Part shown: piece by piece, positions 50,792-60,302 of the stretch
Layout: each line of letters starts with the position of its first letter
How positions within the stretch are numbered: the stretch's first letter is position 1
DNA from: JASLCR01 sp964384345
Lineage (GTDB): Bacteria; Patescibacteriota; Saccharimonadia; Saccharimonadales; Saccharimonadaceae
Length of the DNA: 64,000 nt
Assembly: GCA_964384345.1 (NCBI GenBank)
Contig: CAYLKD010000005.1
Coordinates: forward strand, 1-64,000
Direction of reading: 5' to 3'
Notes under the pieces: model-generated
The model's database searches: none
Told to the model about the DNA's origin: nothing
What the model saw: only the letters and a program-made list of their open reading frames with translations
Made by a program: the position numbers and the translations under genes

Positions 50792-52216
50792 ATGGCGAAA
50801 ACGTTTTTCTTTTATGACCTGGAAACGAGCGGACTCAGTCCATTTAGTGATCGGATTATGCAGTTTGCCGGTCAGCGCACTGATGAAGCGTTGCAGCCAG
50901 TCGGTGAAGCCTACAATGTACTTGTTAAACTCAACGACGACACCTTGCCGAGTCCAGAAGCTATCGTGGTCACCGGCATCACACCACAGATGACGCAAGC
51001 CGATGGCTATACCGAAGCGGAATTTGCGCAGTTTTTGATGAATGAGATATTTACGCCCGACACGACCATCGTGGGATTTAACAGCGTGCGATTTGATGAT
51101 GAATTTATCCGGCATCTGCTGTGGCGAAACTTCCATGATGCGTATCAGTGGTCATGGCAGGATGGCCGTTCGCGCTGGGATATGCTCGATGTTGTGCGTA
51201 TGACACGGGCACTGCGCCCTGAGGGTATTGAGTGGCCGACGGATGCGCAGGGGAATGCGACGAACCGACTAGAACTTCTTACCAAGGCTAATGGCATCGA
51301 TCATGAAAACGCGCACGATGCGCTGGCGGACGTGGAGGCGCTCATCACGGTGACGAAGCTCATACAGACTAAGCAGCCACAGCTATTTAACTATTTGTTT
51401 TCACGCCGCTCGAAAAAAGCTGTTCAAGAGCTGGTAAATCTCGATACGAAGCAGCCATTTGTCTACGTGAGTGGACGCTACGAAAATGAATTCAATAAAG
51501 CAACTGTAGCCTGCGCGATCGCACCAGCGCCGCATAGCAATGTACTGGTGTATGATTTGCGTTACGATCCGTCGCCACTATTTGACTGCAGCGAAGATGA
51601 ACTTAAAAAACGGCTCTTTGCATCGTGGCAAGAACGCAGCGCCGAAGGATTTGTCAAAGTGCCGGTCAAGCAGCTGCAGTACAACCGTTGCCCAGCGGTT
51701 GCACCGCTTGGGGTGCTCGAGCAAAGTGAAGGTTGGCAAAAAGTCGGCCTGGATATTGCTACCATCACCAAACACCGGCAACTACTGCTATCTAGGCCTG
51801 ATTTTGCCGAAAAACTCCGCAGCGTGTTTGAACAGGAACGCGATTATGCGCCGCGAACCGAACCCGAGGAGAAGCTGTATGATGGATTTATTCAGGACGG
51901 CAAAGACACACTGCGCATCGAAGCGGTTAGAAACGCTACCGCAAATCAGCTGGCTGATTTTCACCCAGAATTTTCTGATGAGCGACTCGTGCCGCTACTG
52001 CTGCACTACAAAGGCCGCAATTTTCCGTCGACATTGTCAGACGACGAGCAAGCTGCGTGGGAGGAATGGCGCGCAGCACGTATCGAGCGACAACTGCCAA
52101 TATTCATGGCGTCGCTGCAACGGATGATGAAAGCTGATACAACGGGTAATCAGCGATTTGTTTTCGAAGAGCTTCAGCTCTGGCTTGAAAGTATTTTGCC
52201 CACTGCAGATTTTTAG
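50792..52216 (+). CDS. sbcB: exodeoxyribonuclease I (ExoI/SbcB)
   Basis: The protein (474 aa from the ATG at 50792) aligns along its length with ExoI: FFFYDLETSGLSPFSDRIMQF with the catalytic Asp/Glu, VTGITPQM, VGFNSVRFDDEFIRHLLWRN, WSWQDGRSRWDMLDVVRMTR, ALRPEGIEWP, KANGIDHENAHDALADVEA with the last active-site residues, then the SH3-like and C-terminal ExoI domains. It degrades single-stranded DNA 3'-5'. A longer frame to 50753 is rejected because of the terminator and promoter there. Its stop overlaps a convergent gene. ExoI is best known from Proteobacteria, so acquisition by transfer is possible. Confidence 0.93.
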   Translation: MAKTFFFYDLETSGLSPFSDRIMQFAGQRTDEALQPVGEAYNVLVKLNDDTLPSPEAIVVTGITPQMTQADGYTEAEFAQFLMNEIFTPDTTIVGFNSVRFDDEFIRHLLWRNFHDAYQWSWQDGRSRWDMLDVVRMTRALRPEGIEWPTDAQGNATNRLELLTKANGIDHENAHDALADVEALITVTKLIQTKQPQLFNYLFSRRSKKAVQELVNLDTKQPFVYVSGRYENEFNKATVACAIAPAPHSNVLVYDLRYDPSPLFDCSEDELKKRLFASWQERSAEGFVKVPVKQLQYNRCPAVAPLGVLEQSEGWQKVGLDIATITKHRQLLLSRPDFAEKLRSVFEQERDYAPRTEPEEKLYDGFIQDGKDTLRIEAVRNATANQLADFHPEFSDERLVPLLLHYKGRNFPSTLSDDEQAAWEEWRAARIERQLPIFMASLQRMMKADTTGNQRFVFEELQLWLESILPTADF

Positions 52217-52500
52217 ATTTTTGAGTAGCGCTGTCTGGGCATACGGGGTTTTGGTGGAATCTCGCTGAGCTGTTTGCCTGGCAGCGGCACGACGCTCACC
52301 AGTACGGCTATGACTGCAAGGCTTATCATCATGAGCATTACGTCAGACGGCACGATGATAGATGTACCCGGTACCTCGCCGATGGCTAGAAAACGCATTA
52401 ATAGATCTGACATATCAACTGTTGCACAAAAAATTAACCCCGATCCTACAAGGCTAACGGCAATTACGCATTTGCGTATAAACAGAGATAGTGAAACCAT
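52213..52500 (-). CDS. small two-helix membrane protein, 95 aa
   Basis: I do not recognise this protein. It has two hydrophobic segments (CVIAVSLVGSGLIFCATV and VMLMMISLAVIAVLVSVVPL) joined by a loop, and a basic Pro-rich tail (EIPPKPRMPRQRYSKI). The ATG at 52500 is preferred over the one at 52539 because a minus-strand -10-like hexamer, TATACG, lies 7 nt upstream. The gene is convergent with sbcB, with overlapping stops. Confidence 0.5.
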   Translation of the reverse strand: MVSLSLFIRKCVIAVSLVGSGLIFCATVDMSDLLMRFLAIGEVPGTSIIVPSDVMLMMISLAVIAVLVSVVPLPGKQLSEIPPKPRMPRQRYSKI

Positions 52501-52591
52501 AGTAAACCGTATAGTAGTGTGTATGTAAAAAATATGCAATCATAAGCTTCATAGTTCGCCTGTGTACTAGCGTGACAACCTAAAATAATGG

Positions 52592-52597
52592 TATACT
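52592..52597 (+). promoter_or_regulatory. -10 box, leaderless uvrA
   Basis: TATACT lies 8 nt before the ATG at 52606; no Shine-Dalgarno sequence is present. Confidence 0.55.
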
Positions 52598-52605
52598 AAA
52601 GTGTT

Positions 52606-55419
52606 ATGTCAAACGTGTTACGAGTTGTAGGAGCCAGAGAGCATAATCTCAAAAATATCAGTGTTGATATCCCACGCGATAAGCTGGTGGTTATTACTGG
52701 TCTCTCGGGCTCGGGCAAATCAAGTTTGGCGTTTGATACTATTTATGCCGAAGGACAACGACGTTACGTCGAGAGTCTATCAAGCTACGCTCGGCAATTT
52801 TTAGGGCTCATGGAAAAGCCAGACGTCGATCAAATCGATGGCTTGAGTCCAGCTATCTCGATTGATCAAAAATCTACCAGTCGTAACCCACGCTCGACCG
52901 TTGCGACGGTCACGGAAATATATGATTATCTTCGCCTGTTGTATGCACGCATTGGTATCCCGCACTGTCCAATCTGCGGCAAGGAAGTGCAGCGTCGTAC
53001 ATCGCAGACGATCATTGATGAGGTCATGAAAATTGACGAAGGCACGAAGTTATTGCTACTTGCGCCGCTCAGTAAGGACAAAAAAGGTGAGTTCGCTCAC
53101 ATCCCAGAACAGTACTCTCGTTTGGGCTTTGCTCGTGCCCGCGTCGATGGCGTCGTATATTCGCTCGATGAATTTCCAAAACTCGATAAGAAATATAAGC
53201 ATGACATTGAACTTGTCGTTGATCGTATTGCGATGAATCCAAGCCTGCAATCACGCGTTACACAGTCGATCGAGCAAGCGCTCGAAATCGCTAATGGTGT
53301 GCTGGAGGTGTACGATGTTGCAGCTGAAACATCGCAAATATACAGCCAGCGCTACGCTTGTGTTGATCATCCAGGTGAAGATATCCCGGAGCTTGAACCA
53401 CGGTTATTCAGTTTTAATGCTCCGCAAGGTGCGTGTCCTGTATGTACCGGACTTGGTTCTCGCCTGGAAGTTGACGCTGAACTGGTATTTAACACCCGAC
53501 TATCAATTGCCGAGGGGGCTATCCGACCTTTTAACCGTGTCAACGCTGACGCGTGGTACATGAAAAAAATAGCAGCGGTCGCAGCGCGGTACGGCTTCAG
53601 CACGCAGACGCCAGTTGCAGATTTGTCTGATGACATTATTGAAAAATTGCTTCACGGAACTGGCAACGAGAAGTACCGTGTCAATCTCGGCAGTGGACGT
53701 CACTACGAAACAACGTACGAAGGAATTGTGCCAAATCTTGAGCGCCGTCACAAAGAAACCGACAGTGAATTCATGCGTAAAGATATCGAGCGATTTATGC
53801 GTGAAAGCAAGTGCCATGCATGTAAAGGTGCTCGCTTGAAACCAGTGGTTTTGGCGGTCACCGTGCACGGACTCAACATTATGGATATATGTAATCTTGG
53901 CGTCGATGAGGCTTTAGAGCTTTTTGAGACACTTAAGCTAACTGATAATGAAGAATTCATCGCCCATCAAATCAAAAAAGAAATCACGGCACGTCTTGGT
54001 TTTATGAGCAACGTTGGGTTAACGTACCTTGAGCTTTCGCGAGCTGCCAATACACTTTCAGGCGGCGAAGCGCAGCGTATTCGCTTGGCAACACAAATTG
54101 GCTCTGGACTACAGGGCGTTTTGTATGTACTCGATGAGCCATCGATTGGACTGCATCAGCGCGATAATGATCGTCTTATCTTGACACTCCAACGCTTACG
54201 CGACCTTGGTAATACAGTGCTTGTTGTCGAGCACGACGAAGATACAATTCGCGCGGCTGACTACCTACTTGATATTGGCCCAGCTGCAGGTATTCACGGT
54301 GGTGAAGTGATAGCCGCGGGTACGCCAGAGGAAGTAGCGAAAAATCCAAACAGTATTACTGGACGTTATCTCAGCGGAGCAGAAAAAATTGACGTTCCAA
54401 AAAAACGACGCAAACTTGAAAAAGATCGCCACCTTACGGTTGTTGGGGCAAAAGAGAATAACCTCAAAGATATAACCGTTTCGATTCCACTTGGCGTCAT
54501 GACGGTCGTCAGCGGTGTATCAGGTAGTGGTAAGTCAACGCTGGTCAATGATATTCTTGCGAAAGAATTATCGGCTCGGCTCCACCGAGCTCAAGCAGTA
54601 CCTGGTCGGCATGAAACAATCGAAGGCGTGAAACAGCTTGATAAAGCGATCATCATCGACCAATCGGCAATCGGTCGTACGCCACGATCAAATCCCGCCA
54701 CGTATACCGGTGTATTCACGCCAATTCGCGAACTTTTTGCAAGTACAACAGAGGCAAACATTCGCGGCTACAAGGCTGGTCGGTTTAGCTTTAATGTCAA
54801 AGGTGGCCGCTGTGAAAACTGTCAGGGTGATGGCGTCATCAAAATCGAAATGCACTTTTTGCCTGATGTCTATGTCACCTGCGATGAATGTAAGGGTAAG
54901 CGCTACAACCGCGAAGCACTTGAAATTAAATATAAAGACAAAACAATCGCTGATATTCTCGATCTCACTGTCGAACAGGCTGCTGACTTTTTTCAAAACG
55001 TTCCAACCATTGCTCGCAAGATGAACACGCTTGTCGACGTTGGACTGGGTTACATCCGCCTTGGCCAACCTGCTACTACTTTTTCTGGCGGTGAAGCGCA
55101 GCGTATTAAGCTCGCGAGTGAACTGAGTCGTCGCTCAACAGGTAAGACGATGTATATACTCGACGAGCCAACCACTGGCCTTCACTCTGCGGATGTCAAA
55201 CGGTTACTAGCGATATTGCAGCAGCTTGTCGAAGGTGGCAATACGATGATTATTATCGAACACAATCTCGATGTTATCAAATCGGCGGATCACATTATCG
55301 ATATGGGTCCCGAAGGTGGAGCGGGCGGCGGTAAGGTTGTTGCTGAAGGAACGCCAGAGCAGATCACAAAAAACGCTAAAAGCTTTACTGGCAAATATCT
55401 AAAGCCATTATTGAAGTAA
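52606..55419 (+). CDS. uvrA: excinuclease ABC subunit A
   Basis: The 937-aa protein has two ABC ATPase modules: Walker A GLSGSGKSSLAFDTIYAEGQ near residue 25 and GVSGSGKSTLVNDIL near 640; signature LSGGEAQRIRLATQIGSG and FSGGEAQRIKLASELS; Walker B YVLDEPSIGLH and YILDEPTTGLH. Zinc modules are CPICG near 125, CHACKGARL near 405 and CENCQGDG...CDECKG near 740. It finds bulky DNA lesions with UvrB. UvrB and standard UvrC are not in the window. Full length and intact. Confidence 0.97.
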   Translation: MSNVLRVVGAREHNLKNISVDIPRDKLVVITGLSGSGKSSLAFDTIYAEGQRRYVESLSSYARQFLGLMEKPDVDQIDGLSPAISIDQKSTSRNPRSTVATVTEIYDYLRLLYARIGIPHCPICGKEVQRRTSQTIIDEVMKIDEGTKLLLLAPLSKDKKGEFAHIPEQYSRLGFARARVDGVVYSLDEFPKLDKKYKHDIELVVDRIAMNPSLQSRVTQSIEQALEIANGVLEVYDVAAETSQIYSQRYACVDHPGEDIPELEPRLFSFNAPQGACPVCTGLGSRLEVDAELVFNTRLSIAEGAIRPFNRVNADAWYMKKIAAVAARYGFSTQTPVADLSDDIIEKLLHGTGNEKYRVNLGSGRHYETTYEGIVPNLERRHKETDSEFMRKDIERFMRESKCHACKGARLKPVVLAVTVHGLNIMDICNLGVDEALELFETLKLTDNEEFIAHQIKKEITARLGFMSNVGLTYLELSRAANTLSGGEAQRIRLATQIGSGLQGVLYVLDEPSIGLHQRDNDRLILTLQRLRDLGNTVLVVEHDEDTIRAADYLLDIGPAAGIHGGEVIAAGTPEEVAKNPNSITGRYLSGAEKIDVPKKRRKLEKDRHLTVVGAKENNLKDITVSIPLGVMTVVSGVSGSGKSTLVNDILAKELSARLHRAQAVPGRHETIEGVKQLDKAIIIDQSAIGRTPRSNPATYTGVFTPIRELFASTTEANIRGYKAGRFSFNVKGGRCENCQGDGVIKIEMHFLPDVYVTCDECKGKRYNREALEIKYKDKTIADILDLTVEQAADFFQNVPTIARKMNTLVDVGLGYIRLGQPATTFSGGEAQRIKLASELSRRSTGKTMYILDEPTTGLHSADVKRLLAILQQLVEGGNTMIIIEHNLDVIKSADHIIDMGPEGGAGGGKVVAEGTPEQITKNAKSFTGKYLKPLLK

Positions 55420-55424
55420 GAAAT

Positions 55425-56057
55425 TTACTTTTTTGAGAACTTTTTGATGATTCGCGCTCGAGTTTTTTCATCACGCAAGGCGTGTACGATAGGCGCCGCG
55501 AATGATATGACAATGACCGCTACTATCACAGGGACGACGAGGATCTCAATATTAATGCCTCGCGCTTCCAGCCATGCACCTGAGTAGTACCCAATGAGTG
55601 GAATACTTCCTGCCCACAGTAGTGCACCGATGGCGTTAAAGAGCATGAGTCGGCGATATGACATATTCGCAACTCCTGCAACTATTGGCACAAACGAGCG
55701 AACTCCTGGCACAAAACGTCCGAGAATTATTGCTTTTCCACCATGTTTTTCATAAAACTGCTGTGCTTTTTCGACGTATTCATGGCGAAACAGGAGGCTA
55801 TCTTCTTTTTTAAGCCAACGCTTGCCAAGGCCTTTTCCAGTCCAGTACCCGATTGTTACACCTGCGAAATTGGCAAAAAAGATGGCAAGTATTGCAATAC
55901 CAATACTGAAACTACCTTTAGCGGCTAATAATCCAGCAGCAAAAAGGAGCGAATCACCCGGCAAGAAGAAGCCAAACGGGAATCCGCTTTCAATAAAAAT
56001 AACGAGGGTGATGCCAATAAGGCCGAGATTTAAGATAAGATCGTTTAGTACGTGCAT
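55425..56057 (-). CDS. DedA-family membrane protein
   Basis: The protein (210 aa from the ATG at 56057) has the DedA hallmarks: FIESGFPFGFFLPGDSLLFAAG, GYWTGKGLGKRW, FYEKHGGKAIILGRFVPGVRSFVPIVAGVANMSYRR with the conserved FxRxxPxxR-type arginines, and four to five membrane helices. DedA proteins are undecaprenyl-phosphate or lipid flippases in several bacteria, fitting a peptidoglycan-based envelope. An upstream extension to 56231 is rejected because it runs through the bL25 promoter region and a minus-strand TACAAT lies 7 nt before 56057. Confidence 0.9.
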   Translation of the reverse strand: MHVLNDLILNLGLIGITLVIFIESGFPFGFFLPGDSLLFAAGLLAAKGSFSIGIAILAIFFANFAGVTIGYWTGKGLGKRWLKKEDSLLFRHEYVEKAQQFYEKHGGKAIILGRFVPGVRSFVPIVAGVANMSYRRLMLFNAIGALLWAGSIPLIGYYSGAWLEARGINIEILVVPVIVAVIVISFAAPIVHALRDEKTRARIIKKFSKK

Positions 56058-56064
56058 TAGACTA

Positions 56065-56070
56065 ATTGTA
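56065..56070 (-). promoter_or_regulatory. -10 box, leaderless dedA
   Basis: Minus-strand TACAAT lies 7 nt before the ATG at 56057. Confidence 0.5.
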
Positions 56071-56136
56071 ACAGATGTGATAGTATTATTTCTAGACAAA
56101 TTAACTCCGAAAAGGTATCCATAAGAAAGGAAAGAA

Positions 56137-56856
56137 ATGGGAGATAAACTATCACTCAATTTGGACGTGCGAACCGTCCACGGAAAAAAAGTCGCATCAC
56201 TGCGCAAACAGAGCATTGTTCCAGGAGTCATTTACGGCCCGGGTATTGATCCGATCAGCGTCCAAGTAGCCGAGAACGTCATCGAGAAAACTTACCGTCA
56301 AGCTGGCACATACACTCCAGTGCACCTTGTTGTAGACGGCAAACGAAAAATCGCTATGATCAAAGAGGTTGATCGCGATCCTGTGCGCGGCTTGATGCGC
56401 CACATTTCATTTCACGCTGTTAACGCAAAAGAAACCGTTATTGCTGAAGTGCCAATTCACCTTATTGGTGAAGGTGAATCAGAAGCAGAAAAGAATGGTT
56501 TAGTCATCCTGCAGACGCTTGATAAAATTCAGATCAAAGCATTGCCAATGGATCTCCCTGACGCTATTGAGATCTCAGTACTCGAGCTTAAGGAAGCTGG
56601 TGACAAGTTGACACTTGCCGATGCAAAACTTGCTGATAACGTCGAATTTGTTGAACATGACAGTGGGCATGGCGACGAGGACGAAGGTGAGAAACACTCT
56701 ATTACTGAGCTTCAAGTTGCTAGTGTCTGGGAACCAGGAGCCTTGCAGGCTGCAAACGAGTCTGCTGCAGGATCAGCAGAAGATGAGTCTGAAGTTACAT
56801 CAGACAATGGTAGCGAAGAAGAAGCTGCCAACACAGTCGAAAAAACTGAAGCCTAA
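56137..56856 (+). CDS. rplY: ribosomal protein bL25 (CTC form)
   Basis: The 239-aa protein has the L25 5S-rRNA-binding domain (LSLNLDVRTVHGKKVASLRK, VPGVIYGPG, MIKEVDRDPVRGLMRHISFH) and the beta-rich C-terminal TL5/CTC domain (VPIHLIGEGESEAEKNGLVI, later ITELQVASVWE). A Glu/Ser/Ala-rich acidic tail of about 40 residues ends it, longer than in typical CTC proteins. It stabilises 5S rRNA in the large subunit. GAAAGGAAAG precedes the ATG, and a perfect hairpin follows the gene. Confidence 0.94.
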   Translation: MGDKLSLNLDVRTVHGKKVASLRKQSIVPGVIYGPGIDPISVQVAENVIEKTYRQAGTYTPVHLVVDGKRKIAMIKEVDRDPVRGLMRHISFHAVNAKETVIAEVPIHLIGEGESEAEKNGLVILQTLDKIQIKALPMDLPDAIEISVLELKEAGDKLTLADAKLADNVEFVEHDSGHGDEDEGEKHSITELQVASVWEPGALQAANESAAGSAEDESEVTSDNGSEEEAANTVEKTEA

Positions 56857-56880
56857 ACTACTTGTTTCAAAGTTATCCAT

Positions 56881-56905
56881 AATACAGCCTCGTTGAGGCT
56901 GTATT
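56881..56905. terminator. terminator after rplY
   Basis: AATACAGCCTC pairs perfectly with GAGGCTGTATT around GTT. Confidence 0.75.
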
Positions 56906-56915
56906 GCTTATTTCA

Positions 56916-56932
56916 CACAATTGTGATATAAT
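56916..56932 (+). promoter_or_regulatory. palindrome plus -10 box of the metzincin gene
   Basis: TATAAT (56927-56932) lies 6 nt before the ATG at 56939, so the mRNA should be leaderless. Directly upstream is the 10-bp palindrome CACAATTGTG (56916-56925), a possible repressor site. Confidence 0.45.
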
Positions 56933-56938
56933 AATAAT

Positions 56939-58321
56939 ATGAATGAGAAAAAACCTGACTTTCTCAAATACCGTGCTCGGGCTGCTTCACTTTTACTACT
57001 GGGAGCACTAGCAGCTGGCAATGCATGGAGTTACGATGCTGCAGCGGAGCCTCCATTTGCTACGGGCGGGAATCCAAGTTCATCAATGAGCTATGTATAC
57101 CGCAATCCGCTACTATACCCAGATGTGGACGTTCTGGCGGTAGATACGCCAGATGGTAAACCAACCTATAGTGATACTACTATCACCGATGCGGTTGACG
57201 ACGCTGACAAGAAAATACGTCTTGCAACAAGTGGTGATGTCCGATTTCCTCTTCACGATATCAGTCACATCTCTATCCAACCTAAAGGTAGAGCGTCAAC
57301 TTCAGACAGAGGTAGTATCCCGTGCTATACGTACGAACAAGCTGAAAGTGCAATTCGATCGCATCGACTTCAATCTCACCTCGGCGAATCTGCGCTCGTC
57401 ATGCTTGTGTTTGATGGTGTCAAAGGCTGCTCGTACTACCCGAGTGATACACGATATGCAGCTGGCGGATATAAGGGTTCACTTGATGGACAACCTTATA
57501 TTGTAGAAAATGAGCTTGGACATGAAGTTCATGAGCTCGGACATGCTTTGGGACTTGCTCATACGAAGCAGATAAATACCTATACAGCTGATGGGCGACC
57601 ATTTCAATCGACATTTGATGCGGTTGATTTTGCGCCAATGCGTTACGAGCTATCAAATGGATTATCTGCATCCGATAATCGACCAAAATCGAACGCTGAG
57701 AGACTGCGTTTGAAGGAATATTCGTCAAAGATGAGTGTTATGGGGTCGTTGTCTAAAAACGAACGGAAGCAGCTGTTCACCGCCGACGAGCTGTATAACA
57801 TTGACCCTGAGAGATTCAAGATCATCGATATCGCGAATGAGCCAGCCGAATATACACTCTCTATGAGTCCAGGAGGGGCTGTTGGAGTTCGCATTCCAGT
57901 TGATCCAGAAAGCACTCTTAAGCAGTTAGACCCTGAAATAGATAGTGTTGTTATAGGGCTTGATATGTCACAGTATGATGAAACTGCGCAGAATTTAGAT
58001 GACCCTACTGCCTTACAGGGTATTGTTGTCTCATCAAAAACAAAAAATAGTGAGTATACGCTACGGAATGAAAATCTGAACACAAGAACTAAAGCGCGCG
58101 AATACGCTAAGACGACAAATTTCTTGGGACCAAAAACTCTCGAAGTAATGACATTCGGTGAGTTTAGTGACTACGTTTATGTCGATTCAGCAGTAGATAT
58201 CATTGTCAGTGTAGCGCAAAACGAGCAAGGTGATGTAATCGTAAAAGTTGATAATAAACTAACATCAAAAAATAATAGATTGTGGCTAAAAAAGGAAATG
58301 CTGCGCAGACTTTCCTCTTAA
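56939..58321 (+). CDS. secreted zinc metalloprotease of metzincin type
   Basis: The 460-aa protein begins with a basic stretch and a signal-like helix (ASLLLLGALAAGNAWSYDAA). Near residue 195 is ELGHEVHELGHALGLAH, containing the full HExxHxxGxxH zinc site, and a methionine in FAPMRYELS or SVMGSLS may form the Met-turn. The C-terminal half (SPGGAVGVRIPVDPESTLKQ and after) looks beta-rich and may be a binding domain. It is probably exported and could cut host or environmental proteins. Exact family is unknown. The gene has its own promoter and is convergent with the ABC exporter. Confidence 0.75.
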   Translation: MNEKKPDFLKYRARAASLLLLGALAAGNAWSYDAAAEPPFATGGNPSSSMSYVYRNPLLYPDVDVLAVDTPDGKPTYSDTTITDAVDDADKKIRLATSGDVRFPLHDISHISIQPKGRASTSDRGSIPCYTYEQAESAIRSHRLQSHLGESALVMLVFDGVKGCSYYPSDTRYAAGGYKGSLDGQPYIVENELGHEVHELGHALGLAHTKQINTYTADGRPFQSTFDAVDFAPMRYELSNGLSASDNRPKSNAERLRLKEYSSKMSVMGSLSKNERKQLFTADELYNIDPERFKIIDIANEPAEYTLSMSPGGAVGVRIPVDPESTLKQLDPEIDSVVIGLDMSQYDETAQNLDDPTALQGIVVSSKTKNSEYTLRNENLNTRTKAREYAKTTNFLGPKTLEVMTFGEFSDYVYVDSAVDIIVSVAQNEQGDVIVKVDNKLTSKNNRLWLKKEMLRRLSS

Positions 58322-58328
58322 CAGCATC

Positions 58329-60104
58329 TTAATCTTCAATAAAGCCGCCGCTTTGGTGTCCCCAGAGTTTAGAGTAAATTCCTTTTCGGGTTAGTAATTT
58401 GCTATGCGTACCGTCTTCTACTATCTTTCCGTTATCTAAAACAATGATTCGATCAAGCTTAGCAATCGTACTGAGTCGATGAGCAATAACTATTGAAGTG
58501 CGGCCACGCATGAGAGTTTGCAGCGAATCTTGAACAAGCATTTCTGACTCACTATCGAGTGCGCTTGTAGCTTCATCCAAGACGAGGATCGGCGCGTCTT
58601 TTAAAATAGCGCGAGCTATAGCGATACGCTGGCGTTGACCGCCTGACAATTTGACGCCGCGTTCACCAACGAGCGTATCAAAGCCTTGAGGTAAGCTCTT
58701 TATAAATGCGATTGCATTTGCCTGCGTTGCTGCTGTAATAATTTCTTTTTCTGTAGCATCAGGTTTTCCATATGCTATATTTTCTCGCAGCGTTCGATGA
58801 AATAGCATTGGCTCTTGAGGCACATATGCGATTTTTTTGCGAAGACTTTCTTGTGTAACGTCTTTGATAGATTGTCCATCAATACATATCTCTCCATGTT
58901 GTATATCTGAAAAACGTAAAAGTAATTTTGTAATAGTTGTTTTGCCGCTGCCAGATGGGCCAACTAATCCAACGCGCTGGCCTGGTTTGATTGATAAACT
59001 GAAGTCTTCGAATAAATTTGATGGATCTTCTTCGTGATGAAATGAAATTGCTTTAAATTCGACTTCACCTTTCGTGACTTCGAGTACATGAGTTGTGTGA
59101 TCTTTTACGAGAGGAGAAAGTTGCAAAATTTGTGTCATATCATGAGCATCTCCCATTATGCGATTGTAATTGCGCATAATATTATTCATCTCCCATAGTT
59201 GTCTCGCGACGGTAAAAGTGTAGGTAATCGCAAGATATATCACACCTACGGACGCCAGGTGATGCTCGGACGCCCAGACAGCCGCTACCAGTGCTCCGAC
59301 ATTGATGATGGCAAGTAGACTCGAGTAAACACTACTCACGCCTAAAAAGGCACGCATGGTACTCAGGCTTTTTTGACGCCAAGCTTCAGTTCGATCACTT
59401 AAGGTAGCTAACTCGAGGTTTTCATGGCCATACGATTTGATAGTCATGACATTTGTAATTGTGTCAGCTATGTGAGCATTACTAGCGGTGCTAGCTTGTG
59501 CTTCTTCTCGTGTTCTTGTTGCCATAAATTTTGAACCATAGAATACTGCAGTACCGAAGATGACTGAAATGATCACAAGAAATATTGCATATTGCCAAAA
59601 GATGAATGACATTATCGCAACAGCCGCTGCGATACTTGCAACCGTCGGCATCAGCTGGAATATACCAGTGTCCCAAAATCGCTCAAAAGCTCCTATGAAC
59701 TTTGTAGTTTGTGAGACCAACGCACCGCCAAATCTATCACCATGAAATGACAAGCTCTGCTGAGTAAGCTGGGTAAATATAGTCGCATACAAATCTTTTT
59801 GAGCAGCGACTTCCATTCTCCATGCATTGAAAAGATTGATACGCCATCCAATAATCTCTCCGTAAATTTGTGTAAAAGAATAAATCATTATATATGATAA
59901 TGAGTTTTCTAATGTGATTGTCCCAGCCTGGAGCTGCGTCAGCACGAGGGATATGATGTAGGGACCCACAAACGAACCAATGATCACAGTTAATGCTGAA
60001 TTAGACACAGCAGTTATTGTTTTAAGGCGATACTTCATCGCAGCCGAAATAAAAAGACGCATTATTTGTATCTGTGGATTAATTGTTTTTTCTATACGAG
60101 CCAT
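58329..60104 (-). CDS. ABC exporter, fused permease-ATPase
   Basis: The protein (591 aa from the ATG at 60104) has an N-terminal domain with five to six membrane helices and a C-terminal ATPase: Walker A GLVGPSGSGKTTITKLLL, Q-loop YVPQEPMLFH, signature KLSGGQRQRIAIARAIL, Walker B ILVLDEATSALD, switch HRLS. This is the MsbA/LmrA half-transporter type; substrate is unknown. The start is set by AGGGAG six bases upstream of 60104; a longer frame to 60176 has no such site. Its nearness to the metzincin gene does not by itself make it a protease exporter. Confidence 0.92.
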   Translation of the reverse strand: MARIEKTINPQIQIMRLFISAAMKYRLKTITAVSNSALTVIIGSFVGPYIISLVLTQLQAGTITLENSLSYIMIYSFTQIYGEIIGWRINLFNAWRMEVAAQKDLYATIFTQLTQQSLSFHGDRFGGALVSQTTKFIGAFERFWDTGIFQLMPTVASIAAAVAIMSFIFWQYAIFLVIISVIFGTAVFYGSKFMATRTREEAQASTASNAHIADTITNVMTIKSYGHENLELATLSDRTEAWRQKSLSTMRAFLGVSSVYSSLLAIINVGALVAAVWASEHHLASVGVIYLAITYTFTVARQLWEMNNIMRNYNRIMGDAHDMTQILQLSPLVKDHTTHVLEVTKGEVEFKAISFHHEEDPSNLFEDFSLSIKPGQRVGLVGPSGSGKTTITKLLLRFSDIQHGEICIDGQSIKDVTQESLRKKIAYVPQEPMLFHRTLRENIAYGKPDATEKEIITAATQANAIAFIKSLPQGFDTLVGERGVKLSGGQRQRIAIARAILKDAPILVLDEATSALDSESEMLVQDSLQTLMRGRTSIVIAHRLSTIAKLDRIIVLDNGKIVEDGTHSKLLTRKGIYSKLWGHQSGGFIED

Positions 60105-60289
60105 TGAGCGCTCCCTGTTTAGTTTGAGTAAGATATATAGAAGCTTCTTTGTGAACGTAGTGAAGCTATAAAGCACTAGCGGACTAGCGTTAAAAACAGC
60201 CTAGTCATAATATCGTTTGATAATAACACGGTTATCTTTATTGGTCAATTTGATAGAACCTTACTTTTGAAGTCACCTCAGTAAAATGG

Positions 60290-60295
60290 TATACT
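60290..60295 (+). promoter_or_regulatory. -10 box, leaderless trhO
   Basis: TATACT lies 7 nt before the ATG at 60303. Confidence 0.55.
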
Positions 60296-60302
60296 ATAGT
60301 TA

